Shown: positions 45,122-57,897 of the stretch, piece by piece
Position numbering within the stretch: position 1 is the stretch's first letter
Layout of the letters: every line of letters starts with the position of its first letter
From: Stachybotrys elegans
Lineage: Eukaryota; Ascomycota; Sordariomycetes; Hypocreales; Stachybotryaceae
DNA length: 64,000 bases
NCBI GenBank assembly: GCA_020746835.1
Contig: JAGPNK010000008.1
Location: 496,001-560,000, forward strand
Reading direction: 5' to 3'
The notes under the pieces: generated by a model
Database searches by the model: none
Told to the model about the DNA's origin: nothing
The model's input: only the letters and a program-made list of their open reading frames with translations
Made by a program: the position numbers and the translations under genes

Positions 45122-45592
45122 TCTGACCATGGTCTGCGCCCAGGTCATGGGCAACCATGTTGCCACCACCATCGGTGGCATGAACGGCCAGTTTGAGCTC
45201 AATGTGTACAAGCCCCTCGTCATCCGCAACCTCCTCCACAGCACCCGACTGCTGGCGGATGGTATGAGGTCCTTTGAAAAGAACCTCGTTGCTGGCCTCC
45301 AGGCCAACGAGGAGAAGATTGCCAGCATCATGAAGGAATCGTAAGTTGTGCCACACCAGCCATTCTATGTACTCGACCACTAACCGCGCTTCTCTTGTCC
45401 AGGCTCATGCTGGTTACCTGCCTCAACCCCAAGATTGGCTACGACATGGCCAGCAAGGTCGCCAAGAACGCCCACAAGAAGGGTCTTACTCTCAAGGAGA
45501 GTGCGTTGGAGCTCAACGCGCTGACCGAGGAGGAGTTCGACACGCTGGTTAAGCCCGAGTTGATGGTTGGACCCAGCCCTTACAAGGGCTAG
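43917..45592 (+). CDS. FUM1: Fumarate hydratase, class II, mitochondrial (possible cytosolic form from an internal start)
   Basis: CDS join(43917..45340,45403..45592), 537 aa, intron 62 bp. An Arg/Ser-rich presequence of about 65 residues precedes the class II fumarase core starting [24 protein letters not shown]. Active-site landmarks are [49 protein letters not shown] and the signature [16 protein letters not shown] (about residues 387-400). It converts fumarate to malate in the TCA cycle. A second ATG at 44118 (codon 68, GCCACCATG) begins exactly at the mature enzyme and could give a cytosolic form. The frame is open two codons upstream from a TTG, but ATG 43917 is the first usable start. 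Confidence 0.97.
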
Positions 45593-46198
45593 AGCTGTGT
45601 ATATAAAGTGAGAGTGTAAAAATAGTCAGCATATACCCACGGCATATTGCATCCAACGAGCTAGCTGAGAAGCTACTGCCATATAATCACTCCAAGTGTG
45701 ATGAGAAACATATGCATCATGTCTTTTTAACTTGTCTTACCGCTGCGCCTTCACAAACAACGATTCCTGGCCATCTGCACGTTTCTTGCTCATGCATTCA
45801 CCTTGTTGCCGCGCTGTGGGAAGAGTCAGAATTGATGATCATTTATGTCTTCCATCACATTCTCTGTACAGTTTGAATAGAAGCGCTGAAGAACAAGATT
45901 CCAATATAAATAAAACGCCGTCAAAGTTAACCCAGCCAAGCAAGAAGAGTTGACAGATCTGAGCGCATGGCCCATTCTCTCAGACACTTCTCGCCATTGT
46001 CCCAATATGAATTAGCCAAAATTTACCCGGCGAATCGTGTCTAGTATAGTGTTGATGCAGAATATGATAAAAAGGAGGTAAAGATAGAACAAAACGGTCT
46101 TAGGCTGGTTCCCGAGACACGTCCCAACGTTTTCATGTGCGATGTAAGGTGTAAAATGGACAAACAAAATGAATTAGTCTTGAGTGACAAGGGGGTTA
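45593..46198. other. Intergenic, converging ends of fumarase and GH16 genes
   Basis: About 600 AT-rich bases consistent with two 3' untranslated regions. No gene is seen. Confidence 0.5.
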
Positions 46199-47719
46199 TC
46201 AAAGTTCCTCGTCACCATCGCATTGCTGCATAATGAGGACTCGAGAGACCTCAAGCTGTGGCGATTTCCAGGTGGGCAGCCACTCATCACGAGCGTCCCA
46301 GAAATCCTTTTTGGCGTTGGGAGAGCCATTGAGCCAAGGCTTGCCCGATTGCCCGTCCTCGAACCAGCCGTTGGTGCCACCGACGGCCAGATTGAGGATG
46401 AGGTAGAATTCGTGATCGAAAGGAGTGTTCTTGCGATCTGTCTGACTCCACAAATCGGCCAATCGCGTTCCATTGCCTGATGTCTGCGGGAAGGCTCCGC
46501 GTTGCCACATGGCTTGATCGAAGTTTGTGTAGAGCACTTGCAGCAGCTCGTTGTTGATGTAGGTAAAGATGTACTTTTGAGACCACTCAAGGCCAAAGGT
46601 GTTGAAGCCCGCACTGTATGTGGTGCGCAGGGCCTGGCGCTTGTTGTTTGTCCTCCACCAGGCATCGTTGGCTGGGTCAGGGCCCCAATGAAGGGCTGAC
46701 GAGGCAATGTCGTTGCCACCCTGCCCATAGGTCCAATTGTTGCCGCGAGACTCGACGATATCAATCTCACCGGATGCCGGCCACGGGCCGTACGTGTCGG
46801 TGACGGGAAGCATCCAAATAGCAGGCCAGAGCCAGTCGCCTTCAGGCAGTTTCGCCGTGACCTCAACCTTGCCATACTTGATGGTGGCACCCTTCTTGGT
46901 ATGGATGCGACCTGACAGAGTAGGTGGCACAATAGAAGCGTTGCCAGTGGTAATGTTGGTGGCGGCAACACAGTCTGAGAACCGGGTGGACGTGCATGTC
47001 CCATCCTCAAGCAAGTCAATGACTGTATTTCTCTCAATCTTCTCCGCATCTTGGAGAGAGGCCTTGATAACCAAGCGGCCGTCTTGGATGAAGACGTTGG
47101 AGTCGTCCCCGGTGGTCATCTCAAATTCGCCGTTGCTAAGAGCAGACAGTTAGCAAACACGAGCTGAGACAGATTAAAGGTGAGTGGCCATGTTAGGAAC
47201 GTACCCGAAACCACCGACTTGCACCTCCTTGGTCCAGATATTGGAGTCTAGTCTGCCGCTGGAGAAGTTCTCGTCCAGAACTGGACAATAGTCGTGGTGG
47301 ACAACACTTCTGAGGCCATCCCAGACCAAGAAGCCAGAAATACCGAGGCCGATGAAGATGCCGATGATGGGGAGAATAGTCACCCACTTCTCCTTGGGAT
47401 GTACTTTGCTCAGCCACGGCTTCTCAACCTCTCCCTTGCGCACGAGCCTGGAGTGGAAGTATCGCGAGGCGCGCTCGTCGAAGCGGGCTCCAAGGGCGCT
47501 GGAAGACCCGAAGCTGGAGCCTGGTCGTGAAAGATCTGGCGTGCCAAATGGGTTGGTTTCCTGAGCCCGGCGGTGCACAGACATGCCATCTCCGGCATCG
47601 CCAAAGGGGTTGCGGACAGAATCAGTGTTTGGTGTCCCCGGACGCAAAGGCGTGGGGATGGCTGATGTGGCGGCCGAGGGGACGACGGGCCGTCCATAGC
47701 TGCGAGGGTCGTGATCCAT
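46199..47719 (-). CDS. Type II membrane glycoside hydrolase family 16 protein (beta-glucanase-like)
   Basis: CDS complement(join(46199..47135,47205..47719)), 483 aa, intron 69 bp; the join reads VGGFGNGEFEMTTG. The N-terminal 110 residues are Pro/Ser-rich and cytosolic-like. One transmembrane helix follows (WVTILPIIGIFIGLGISGFLVW, about 111-132), then a lumenal or extracellular GH16 domain. The catalytic motif GEIDIVESRG (ExDxxE) lies near 294-299. Other family features are GRIHTKKGATIKYGKVEVTAKLP, WPAIWMLP, GFNTFGLEWSQKYIFTYIN and LILNLAVGGTNGW. Such proteins act on or remodel beta-1,3 or mixed glucans of the wall, and the membrane anchor suggests a role at the plasma membrane or Golgi. Three NxT/NxS sites are consistent with secretion-pathway passage. 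It diverges from the GT2 gene across 6.3 kb. Confidence 0.92.
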
Positions 47720-50700
47720 TGTGAAAGAGAGGAGGGGTAGTGAAACAAAGGTGATGCCGAGTAGGATAGACGGCCTTTAGGACAAGAAAGTATGATATAG
47801 CCCAGTCACGAAGTTGTCCAGGAAGTCGTAGCAAGCTGGAGCAACAATGTTGACTCTGCTGCTGGTATGACAAGCGACAGCGGCCCGGCTCGCGGGTTCA
47901 AATGGTTGGTCGCCCCAAGTACGAGTCTGAAAGTCAGAAACGAAGGGCTGGATTCCAGAGAGAATGGAAGGTGATGGCAGGAGAAAAAGAAATGGGTGAC
48001 GGGGTCAAGCTAGAAACGCGCAGCAACAGCAGCAACCTAGGCAGAGCAAGGTATTGACGTGGGCTTGACGTATGAATAGAGGGCTGCCTGCTAGATGCCG
48101 GGAGCGGGCAAGGACAGAAAGCAAATTGGCTCGCGGCTGAGGGCTACGATCGAGGCTTTCTGCTCATCAAAAAGGGATGGTTGGTGGCGTCCGCTGTTTG
48201 CCAATGCCGAGAGATAACCTTAGGTACAAGAGGTAGCGAGCGATGGGCTGAAGGGCAGCGACGGGGGGGAAAGATGGCCAGAGAGGATCCTGACAGAGTG
48301 ATGGTGTTGGTAAAATCCAGGACGAGCTGTCGATAGATCCGTTAAGGTGGGATGGAACCATGAGCATCCGTACCTACACTTCCTTAGGTCGTGGGCGGGC
48401 GGGCTGGCGCCGACGGTGGGCAGGAGGAGTGGCCCGAACGGTTGATGGGCGGAATGCCCTGAATCCAGACCTCTAGTTGGGTTTAGGGCCAGTAGAAGGT
48501 GGTCCTCGGTACCTTCAGCACAGCATGTGGAGTCGGTCCAGGGATAGGTAGGTCACCTTGGCAGGACAGGAGCATGGGGCCTGAAGGAAGCCCCTGCGGG
48601 GCCTGAAGGGGGTGGCCGTGCGAGCGATGGGCTGAATCCCGTATCTGCTAGGTGACGATAGTGGTGGCCTCGCCCTTGTTCGGCCCTCTTCGTCTCAGGT
48701 AGCAGGAAACAATAGTGCACTGACATTCCATTGTCCCTCGCCTTAGGCTGCCTACTGATCACCTTTCTTCACCCTTGGAACCTCGGAACCCATGCGATGA
48801 TAAGTCTTGACAACTTGTTCAGCTCAGCGGACCAGGGTAACCTGATGAAATGACATTGAGCAAGCCAAGCGCGCGCCACGATACCTACCCAGCAAAATCC
48901 AGCTATCACCTAACGTATACCTAATGCGTATGTTCTACTCTTCCATAAAAGGACAGTGCTGCGCCTAGAATCATCTAGTGCATCCATCTATTTGGCTTGG
49001 CTTTATTTCCCATGAGCACATGGCGCTGGAGATTTCCATCCATCCTCCAGCCACAGTTCCTCAACCGCTTGTGTCACAAAAGCGGCGGCAGCTTCTCTAC
49101 CAACACGCCCCGTGCCCTGTACTACCCGAGATTAAGTGCTCGGTGGCTTTTTAGTGGGTTCGGATTCAGGAGTCGATTGTAGGTCCACCGGATCTGGCAC
49201 CAACATTGAGGGCAACGGCAAGTACGGACTCATCTTTTGGGAACGTGGCATGGCTTGTGCACTTCTACCGATATCATTCGCAAATGCAGTTGAATTGGAC
49301 CGAATTCTCAGATATGTTGGCTAAGCCAAGCTCGCAGCCTAGGATCGCATCTTCTCTTCGACAAGGCACCCGGTTCGATCAAACCAAAGAAGGTAGACTC
49401 GTGTCGCACGAGCGAGTGCTTACCGACGACGAAGCTCGGTCTCCCTCCCTTGTGCTGTCCCGGCGCCTTGGGTTCGCGGTGACGATCCCTTCTGTTTCTA
49501 CCACTGATTTCAAGTTCCATCAAGGTTGTGGGCTCATCCGCTTCCTGCCATATGTACACGCCCTGTCTGGGATCCTTCGCCTTGACAGCACATCTTCTTG
49601 ACGTCGATTGTCCATCACGGCACATATCTACGCAGTAAAGTAATGTACGAAGCCAAAGAAACGAACTGGCGTGATATCCAAGTCCCGCCATACACCTTCA
49701 AACAGCGCATCCAACCTGCATAGGCGATGGCAGACTGGCTACCAATCACTGGCTCAGCCCAGCAAGTTCGCTTCAATACGAAGTCGCGTGCATGCAACGG
49801 CTCCTCTATCTGCATGTGCATGCGACGTGCATGCGCTTGCATGGTGCACCTCGGTCCAGGGCAGCTAACCAACCAACCACCCACAAGAGCCTCCAAATTT
49901 TCAAGCTTTTCCCTCTTATCAACAACAAACATCTACTACGGAGCATACGTGCCGGTATTATTAGCACAGGCTGCTCTCTATGACGCGAGATGTCGCCAAA
50001 ATGACAGGTTACTCGGTATCTGTCTGTCGCCCGCAGGCCGATATGGCACGGTGTAGTTCGCCACACAAGGTCCCACTGTCGTCGTGCCCTTCGTGCACAT
50101 TGTGCCCGTGTACACCGTCCTCGATTGCTGGCGTTGGCATGGATGGACGTACCCGAGCCTTGTAGTTCGTATCCAGCAAAAGATAGGAATACACCGCAGA
50201 ACTAAAGACCAAGATGGATGTTTGGATGGTGCCGAAACTTTCAACAAGGGCTAGATGTGTCGATCTCTGGTGGGCCGACATGAAGCGAGGAAACGTCGGT
50301 TATCTTCAGTCCTGCTTCTGATGGCATGTGGGCCTATCCATGACCTCTTGGGCTGCTTTTCACATTGGCCACTTCTTGATGCTGACTTGCTGGACTCGAA
50401 AGTTTTGGGTTGCCACGCGGGTGATGTAATGCAACGGCATTTCCGATGCCATGCCGCCGCCTCCTTGTACCAATGAGACAGACGGCAAGTCTCGCCTCAG
50501 GTCACTAAAGTATTCACCATTTCCGGATTGCTCAGGTGCATAGAAGAGCAAATCAAGTTCACAGTTGACGAGACCCTGATTTCGCACAGCATGCTTTGCG
50601 CAAACAGCTCGTTCGATAAAGGTTCAAATAAAGGTACTTGTTTTACCTATGCTTGGGAAATTGGTCGGCAGCAGCCATTCATCCCTGGATACGAAATACT

Positions 50701-53700
50701 GGGGACAAAAGAGAGCATGTAAGGAAACAGTTCATAAGGAGGATAATATGTATAGCCATTTGCCTATCTACCTCCTAAAAATATCGCAGAATTGGCAACA
50801 CACACCCCCACCATCGAGATCTTCAAGATCCCAAAGATTTTGGGAATGGTCCTCCCGAATGGTGCGTACAGTGCCAGCAAGGGTTGATGAGGAACAGGGA
50901 AGTTAGGCCCTGGTGCGGAAACAGACAGTTAACTGACAACCAACTCATCTTCACTCTTCTGCTTTTTTTCACTGTTTTTTTTTAGACGGCGAAGTGGGCT
51001 CTGGGCTCCGAAAGGGCCGAGAGTGTGGTGCGTGGGCCAGAACCTCAACTCCGCAGACTGGCTCCGTGCTAAAGGAAATTGCACACAAGTAGCTTCGGCC
51101 AATCCAGGCGGACAGATCGGCGCGAATACGTGTAGAAGAGGGCTTGCCGTTTCTCTCTCTCTTTTTTCTCGTGTCCATCGTGATTGAGGCAGTAATAATA
51201 CCGGTTGTATTATGAATGATGATGCGTGGATGACCGTGGGGATGTGAATATGACGTCGCGTTGCGATCCGGATGCTTCTCATAATACCACGATGCCGGCC
51301 CGTCATGGCGGGTCGTACCAGGGTTGCATTCACCTGGCCTCCTTTTGATTCGAGTCTGAAGCTCGGTCTCTGCAAGCAAGTCATTAGTCATAGCTGGAAG
51401 GCGAAACCTTTCAGCTGCTCGGAGATGAAGAGGGAAGGCCACCTGGACAGACAAGACTTGTTAAGGCGGAAAAGCAGAGGTGGCACGGTGTATCGCCCAG
51501 GCATGCCGTGTTCTGAGCTGAGGCCTGGCCTTAGAGAATACGAGGTTCAACTGGCCAACCACGCTTCGTTGTCTGTGTCAGGCGTTTGCGTACCGACATG
51601 TGGTATGTGCAGGGAGCCTCCAATAATGCAGCTCTGCCGATGCACAGACAACGCACAGCGGCCCCCAATGATAACCACCGAGCTAGACGGCATATAGATG
51701 TCGTTAACGACATCTTTTGGCCGAGCTTATCCACGGCGGCAAGGCGGAAATAAATAATTTCCGCAATGACGCATCATTGAAGTTTATTTGCTTTCCGGGC
51801 TGGTCGGCGCTGTACGGAGCAGTTAAAGATAAGGCACCCTGGCTTCCTCCAAGGACTTTGCATGGTGGTCGAGGAACAAGGGAGCCGTATCGCGTATCGC
51901 TGCTTGGAGCAAAGGAAGAGAAATGTGATGAGACGGGTAACAAATCTCCACATTGTGGACGCTACCGATTTCCCCTGTTCCTGCGGGGGCCGTGACCCTC
52001 ACCTGCCCTAACCGGCCCTCCTGGCCACACTTTTCTTGGCGCTTGTACCGTGTCAGGTACCCGGCTGTTAGTTCCTTCCGTTGTTAAGCCACATCGTCGC
52101 CGCTTTTAAAGGCCAGCGAAATGGGGGTATCTCTCTCCTTTTCCCCGCGCCACCACCACCACCACCACCACCATCAACATCCAACCTTAGTACCTTATCC
52201 TCACCTTTCTGACCACCACCCTTTCATGGGAAAGCCAGCCACTGACCAATGGTACATCGCTCTCGGCCAATGCCCTGCTGACAGAGCTTCTTCACATGGC
52301 ACACATGTGAAGCCGTTCATCTATCTCCAGTTGCAATGCATGTGCGCGCTCAAAGTTAATCGTCTTTAGGGTCCAGCCTCCTCTTGGCTGGCTGGAACAC
52401 ATGAAGAAACGGATTCACGCACGGCTTGCAGTAGCCTCATAGTGTTGGTTCATCCGTCTCGTCTTAGTTGAGATGTTCTCCATCGCACCAAGCAAAGTGT
52501 ATGCCGTCAACGCGACGACGGCAAAGAGACCAGAGGGCTTTGGATTCTTAGCGCGCGACTCGCACAATCAATAGTTGGGTAGGAATCATCTCGCTGGCCA
52601 GGTGCTATCGGTTTCATCGTCAGGGGACGGACGGTCTTTCGCTGAGCAAGCTCTGGGCCTTGCACACCACCAAGCCTGCTACGGTAGCGCCCCGAGTGTC
52701 ATCACATCGCATCGCATCGCACTGGCGCAGTCCCGCCCCTACTTAAGTTGCCATTAGTCAAGAACGCGCGCGCATAGTTCCGTCAGCCGTGGCCGCGGCT
52801 GAATTGCCTAACCTTCCGAACCCCGTTTGAGTAGCGCCATCGCACACCTGAGATTCCTGAAGTCGTCCAAAGCGCACCGTCATGGCTCATGGAAACAGTC
52901 CTTGTGCAAGCCACAATCGCCTGAGACGAGCCGGTCTGAGCCGAGCTCTAAGTTCTGCCTCTTATCCAAAACCGCGGGCGGATACAACCTTCTTCTGCAT
53001 AGGCCAAGAAGTCGCAGGAATCCGTCCATGATAGTGGCAACCAAAGGTTCCTGGTGCTGTGTGCTTGGCAGGCTCCCGGTGGTATCCTCTTCTGTTCTTC
53101 ATCTCCTCCGTCTGGAAAACGTGGATGCGAGCCGGAATGACCGGGGGTTCCACCAACCGCTCTATCAACACTCCCCCCTTTACCCTGTCGACCTGCCCGC
53201 CTTGTCGCCCTGCGCCCTGTCGAAACCCGGCCTCACCACCATCGTCGTGCTAGCCTAGTGGTAGCCGACGTGCGAGGATTGCCCACGCCCACGGCTGTCA
53301 GTAGCTCGTCGTCGAGCCCTCGGAAACGGTGTGGCGCTCCGAAATGCTCCCCCAATATGTAAATTGCTGCATCTTGTCAACTCTCTTTAAGCCCCTGCCC
53401 CCCTACTCCTCCCACCACCCAACACCAACACATCACAGCCCACCCATCCCAGGTGCAGATCGAGCGAGATCCACCATCTCAAGCACCATTGTGTATGCTG
53501 GTGCATACCCTGGTCGCTTGCCCAGTCCTCGACACGGGCTGCTCCACCCACCTCTCTTTTCGATCGTTGCCCACCGTCGTTTAACACTCCCTCTTCTCTT
53601 CTTCCCCCTCCAGTCGTTCAGCGTCAACAATCAACCACCCTCCAGGCGACCAGCTTGTGAAGGTCAATGACTGCTTGAGGGCCCCTCGTTAACCCAGCCG

Positions 53701-54003
53701 CTCTTTGCTGGATAATATAATCCAACTACTTTCATTCGCTATCATATCCACCGCTGCGGCTGTGGTGTCTTTGTCGTTACTTATTGTTAAAGAGGCCTGT
53801 CGCATCACTATCGCTCGACCCTGATATCGACGTTGTCATTGTTCCCGCTCGGTACACTCGCGACTATCACGATACCTTTGGACACTTCAGCACAACCGAC
53901 TTGGACTACCGTCCTGCTCTTCACTCGGTAGAGTCAAAAACACCAAAAAGTTGGGACAAGACGAGAAACCTAGATCAGTCGTGGTTCCAACCCATACGCA
54001 ACC
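47720..54003. other. 6.3-kb gene-free interval between two cell-surface genes
   Basis: Head-to-head promoters of the GH16 and GT2 genes. Frames are all under about 160 codons, overlap on both strands and have no family resemblance. The sequence is not AT-biased, so it does not look like RIP-degraded transposon DNA. The last 800 bp are strongly C/T-rich with many small runs (for example 53,385-53,450), typical of a long leader. It could hold a non-coding transcript or distal regulatory sites, or a spliced gene I could not see. Confidence 0.45.
52151..52172. repeat. CAC trinucleotide microsatellite
   Basis: Seven CAC/ACC units in a row in non-coding sequence within the long GH16-GT2 interval. 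Confidence 0.75.
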
Positions 54004-56935
54004 ATGGGCATTGGAAGCTACTTCAAGGCTGATACAGCCGTCCCACCGCCTCCGCCGGTCGCTGCCCCAGCGCCTGTTCACCGAAATCAGCACTCCAATG
54101 TCTCGGAGAAGCCGCCTTCTTCGGCAGCTATGCGAGGCTCAGACATCGAGCTTCAGCCACCCAACTTCTCCCGGCCGCAGTCGATCTCGGCACGCTCTGC
54201 GCGTTCCGTACGCTCACATGTGAGCGTGCTAGACGAGATCAAGCATGAGGTTATGGTCAACTACCTCTACCAGCAGCAATGCTCTCAGCTCTGGGTCAGT
54301 GATGGTTCTGGGGAGATCGAAGGTGTTCTGCTCCGCAAGGCCCGAGGACTCTACATGGCCTGCCCTCCTCAACTCGGCCAGTCCCCTTTCGCAGCTGCAT
54401 GCGCTGCCCTCAATGTCCAGGTAAGGCGTCCTGTCGGTCCATTATTTTCTGACGAGATCTAACGGGAGTACAGTGCGCCATGACTGTCAACTCGCGTGTC
54501 ATCAAGACGTTTCTTCAGTGGTCCCCAGATGCTGTGGATGTCCCTCTCATGAACGGCCTTCGTGTCCAGATCCTGCCCACAATGGACGATCTTCCCCGTG
54601 CAAGAAAGCACCAATTCGCTGCCTTTGTAGCTTCCGAGGGTCTGCTGGTAGTCTGGGACGACGATGCTCTTCACCTCGTCCAGCGCGCCAAGGCTATCGA
54701 GTCGGAGCTGATGGAGCTCGTCTGGAGGGCTGGCAACAACGACGAGGACGAAGACGAGAAGAAGGGCCCTGGCGTTGTCGAATTCGAAATCGACGAGGAG
54801 AGCGGTGAAATCAAACCAGAGAAACGACCGGTTCACCTGCTCAACACCTATCTCGTTTCCATAACCCTCGTCCTCGTTGTCGTCTCTCTGGGCGCTGCAT
54901 GGAGACAGCTAGCAATCCAGGTCTCGGTCGATGGCAATTATGTCCGTCTCGCCCTCGCGGCCCTCTTCCCGCTGCAGATCTTCTTCACCCTCTTCTTCGC
55001 CCAGGTTATTGTCGGTTGTCTGGCGCAGATCTTTGGTCCTATCCGTCAGCTCACCATCAACTCCAAGTTCTACTCGGCCCGCCCACCTCCTCGCCTGCAG
55101 AGCGCCATCCTTCCTCACGTTACCATCCAGTGCCCTGTGTACAAGGAGGGTCTCGCAGGTGTCATTGTCCCCACCGTCAAGTCCATCAAGCAGGCCATGT
55201 CCACTTATGAGTTGCAAGGCGGCTCTGCAAACATGTTCATCAATGATGATGGTCTGCAGCTGATTCCCGAGGAGGATCGTCGCGCCCGTATCGAGTTCTA
55301 CGCCGACAACAGCATCGGCTGGGTTGCCCGTCCCAAGCATGGTGAGAACGGTTTCGTCCGCAAGGGCAAGTTCAAGAAGGCCTCCAACATGAACTTTGCC
55401 CTTATGATTTCTTGCAAGGTCGAGGAGAAGCTGCTTCAGATCAACCGAGGCTCGGACTGGACCCAGAATGACGAGGCTCTTGCTTACGAGACAGCCCTCA
55501 AGGAAGTTCTCGAGAAAGATGGTCGTGCTTGGGCCGATGGCAATATCCGCATTGGAGACTACATTCTCCTTATCGACTCCGATACTCGTGTCCCCGCCGA
55601 CTGCCTTCTCGACGCTGTCTCTGAAATGGAGCAGTCGCCTGATGTCGGCATCATGCAGTTCTCCTCCGGTGTTATGCAGGTTGTCCACACGTACTTTGAG
55701 AACGGCATCACCTTCTTCACCGACCTGATCTACTCTGCTATTCGGTACACCGTGTCCAACGGCGACGTGGCTCCTTTCGTCGGCCACAATGCCGTGCTTC
55801 GCTGGTCCGCCATCCAGCAGGTATCGTACCAGGATGAGGATGGCTATGACAAGTTCTGGTCTGAGAGCCACGTCTCTGAGGATTTCGATATGTCGCTGCG
55901 TCTCCAGTGCAGTGGCTACATCATCCGTCTCGCTGCCTGGGCCGGCCAGGGTTTCAAGGAAGGTGTGTCGCTGACGGTGTACGATGAGCTGGCCCGATGG
56001 GAGAAGTATGCATATGGCTGCAACGAGCTGCTCTTCCATCCTATCCGCACTTGGCTTTGGCGCGGCCCCTTCACGCCCTTGTTCCGTCGTTTCCTCTTCT
56101 CCAACATCCGCTTCACCTCCAAGATCACCGTCGTCTCGTATATCGGAACGTACTATGCCATCGGGGCTGCCTGGATCATGACTTCGGTCAATTACTTCCT
56201 CATGGGCTGGTTCAACGGATACCTCGACAAGTACTACGTCGATTCCTGGCAGGTTTGGTTCTCCATCATCATCGTCTTCAACGGACTGGGCAACATTGCC
56301 CTGGCCGTCATGCGATACCGTGTCGGAGAGCGCGGACTGCTGCACTCGCTCTTCGAGAACTTCATGTGGACGTTCATGCTGGCCATTTTCCTGGGTGGAC
56401 TGTCTCTGCACGTCAGCCAGGCTCTGCTTGCTCACATGTTTGAGATCGACATGACATGGGGCGCGACTAGTAAGGAAGCCGAGTTTTCCAACTTCTTCAT
56501 CGAGGTGCCCAAGGTTTTGAAGAAGGTAAGCTCTCTATTTCTATTATTTTCTGCCCAAGCTTCATCACAGCCCCACCAGATCCAGATCTGTTATTTTTTT
56601 CAGCTCTGACGGTCACCCTCATTTTCTGACATGGACCAATCGTCTTTCGCCTTGTCATCTCTGGGCGACGACACTATGCTTGTTTTGCTTCCAGCTCACC
56701 ACGCTATTGATTTGATTTATGCAGCACGCTGACCAGTCCTTTGCAGTTCCGAGTCTCGATGACCTTCTCCCTTATCTTTATCGTTGGCATGATCATCCTT
56801 GCTGTGGCACCTTTCATCCCCCATTACTGGCGTATCACCGACTTTGTGGCTATCCTGCCCATGGCCACAGTGGCCGCCAGTCATTTCCTCCTTCCCCTTG
56901 CCCTCAACCCAGCTCTCATGACATTCTCTTGGTAA
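54004..56935 (+). CDS. Membrane glycosyltransferase family 2, ZtGT2-like
   Basis: CDS join(54004..54420,54474..56525,56747..56935), 885 aa; introns 53 and 221 bp, both phase 0. The hydrophilic N-terminus is followed by two membrane helices (about 265-330: LVSITLVLVVVSLGAAWRQL; LALAALFPLQIFFTLFFA). The GT2 core comes next: IQCPVYKEG, MFINDDGLQ, LLIDSDTRVP (nucleotide-sugar and metal-binding aspartates) and SHVSEDFDMSLRLQ (catalytic ED). At least five C-terminal helices include the short third exon's MTFSLIFIVGMIILAVAPFIP. This arrangement matches the fungal type 2 glycosyltransferase described in Zymoseptoria and Fusarium as needed for hyphal growth on solid surfaces. The polymer made is not known. 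Start MGIGSYFKAD has ACCATGG context. Confidence 0.88.
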
Positions 56936-57897
56936 AGCAAAAAAATACAGAAGCGAACTGCCCTTCGCTTGTCTTTCGCTATAGAACTCTCGCTCTCTTG
57001 TCTTTCTGTTTCTCTCCACTGATTGGACTGGATGCATCCGCAACCAAGTAGCACGCGCATAAACGGAATCCAGGAGTTTGTTCATTCACTCTTTGCCATC
57101 TATGATTCAGATGGCATCTTTCATCACTCACCAACCACCCACCCTCCATCTTGGACACACCAACCTCATCAATACGGATCTTTGAGGATCAACTTGACGA
57201 ATTTCCTTTGCATCACATCATCTTCTGATTTTTAACACCTATGACCTATTCACCCCTGACCTTCATACTGCAGATGTCCGATTGGATCTATTGGGCCCAT
57301 GGTCGGACTGCGCGGGGTCTTTCTGTTCGTATCTGTCTATTCTTAAAACCTCTACATTGTTTTTTATTCGGGATAATGAACTGGGATATAGTGGCAAGAA
57401 ATCAGAAGGACATATGCTCTTGACGTACATAGAAATCTCTGCAGGTATGCGCATAACGCAACCTTGATAGAAGAAAGAAAGAGTAGCAAAAAGACGTGTG
57501 AGCCTCCACTCCCTGACGAGAGTGAGATGACCATGTGCCGGATAATCACGCCTTGTTATGGATGCAAAGAAATGGTCTTCAATTGAAGAGCTCTGACCTA
57601 TCTAACCCAAACGCCTCTATCTAGTACTCGTAGTCCAACGCAGCATATGAACGGATGGTTCGTCTATCTCTCGTCTCGACTCTGATACGCGATCTATTCT
57701 AACCCAGGCATCTTTCACTTTCCCAACTTTTCCCATATAAACAGCAAGCAAAACAAACGACGTCACGGGGGCCAGATTTGTCATACTTCGCCCAAATGAA
57801 CGGCAAATGAATATGGCTGAGTGACATCCCACCACCCGCCCTGGCGGCTATCGCGCGGGCTGCATCATTTGACAAAGGAGATACGCTATTGGTTTCT
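56936..57897. other. Intergenic, converging gene ends
   Basis: 960 bp between the GT2 and New1-like stops, T-rich on the plus strand. Short frames only. Confidence 0.5.

Noticed and set aside
44472..45380. 302-codon open frame antisense to fumarase
   Set aside because: Shadow frame with low-complexity Leu/Val/Gly/Glu composition. The opposite strand is unambiguous fumarase.
49360..49385. tRNA B-box-like GGTTCGATC in the long interval
   Set aside because: No matching box A or cloverleaf upstream.
47720..54003. Degraded transposon or RIP-affected DNA
   Set aside because: No terminal repeats, no transposase or reverse transcriptase remnants and no strong AT shift or TpA excess by eye.
54909..56435. 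508-codon open frame antisense to the GT2 gene
   Set aside because: It is a shadow of the GC-rich third codon positions of the real gene. It has no family motif and no splice or start support.
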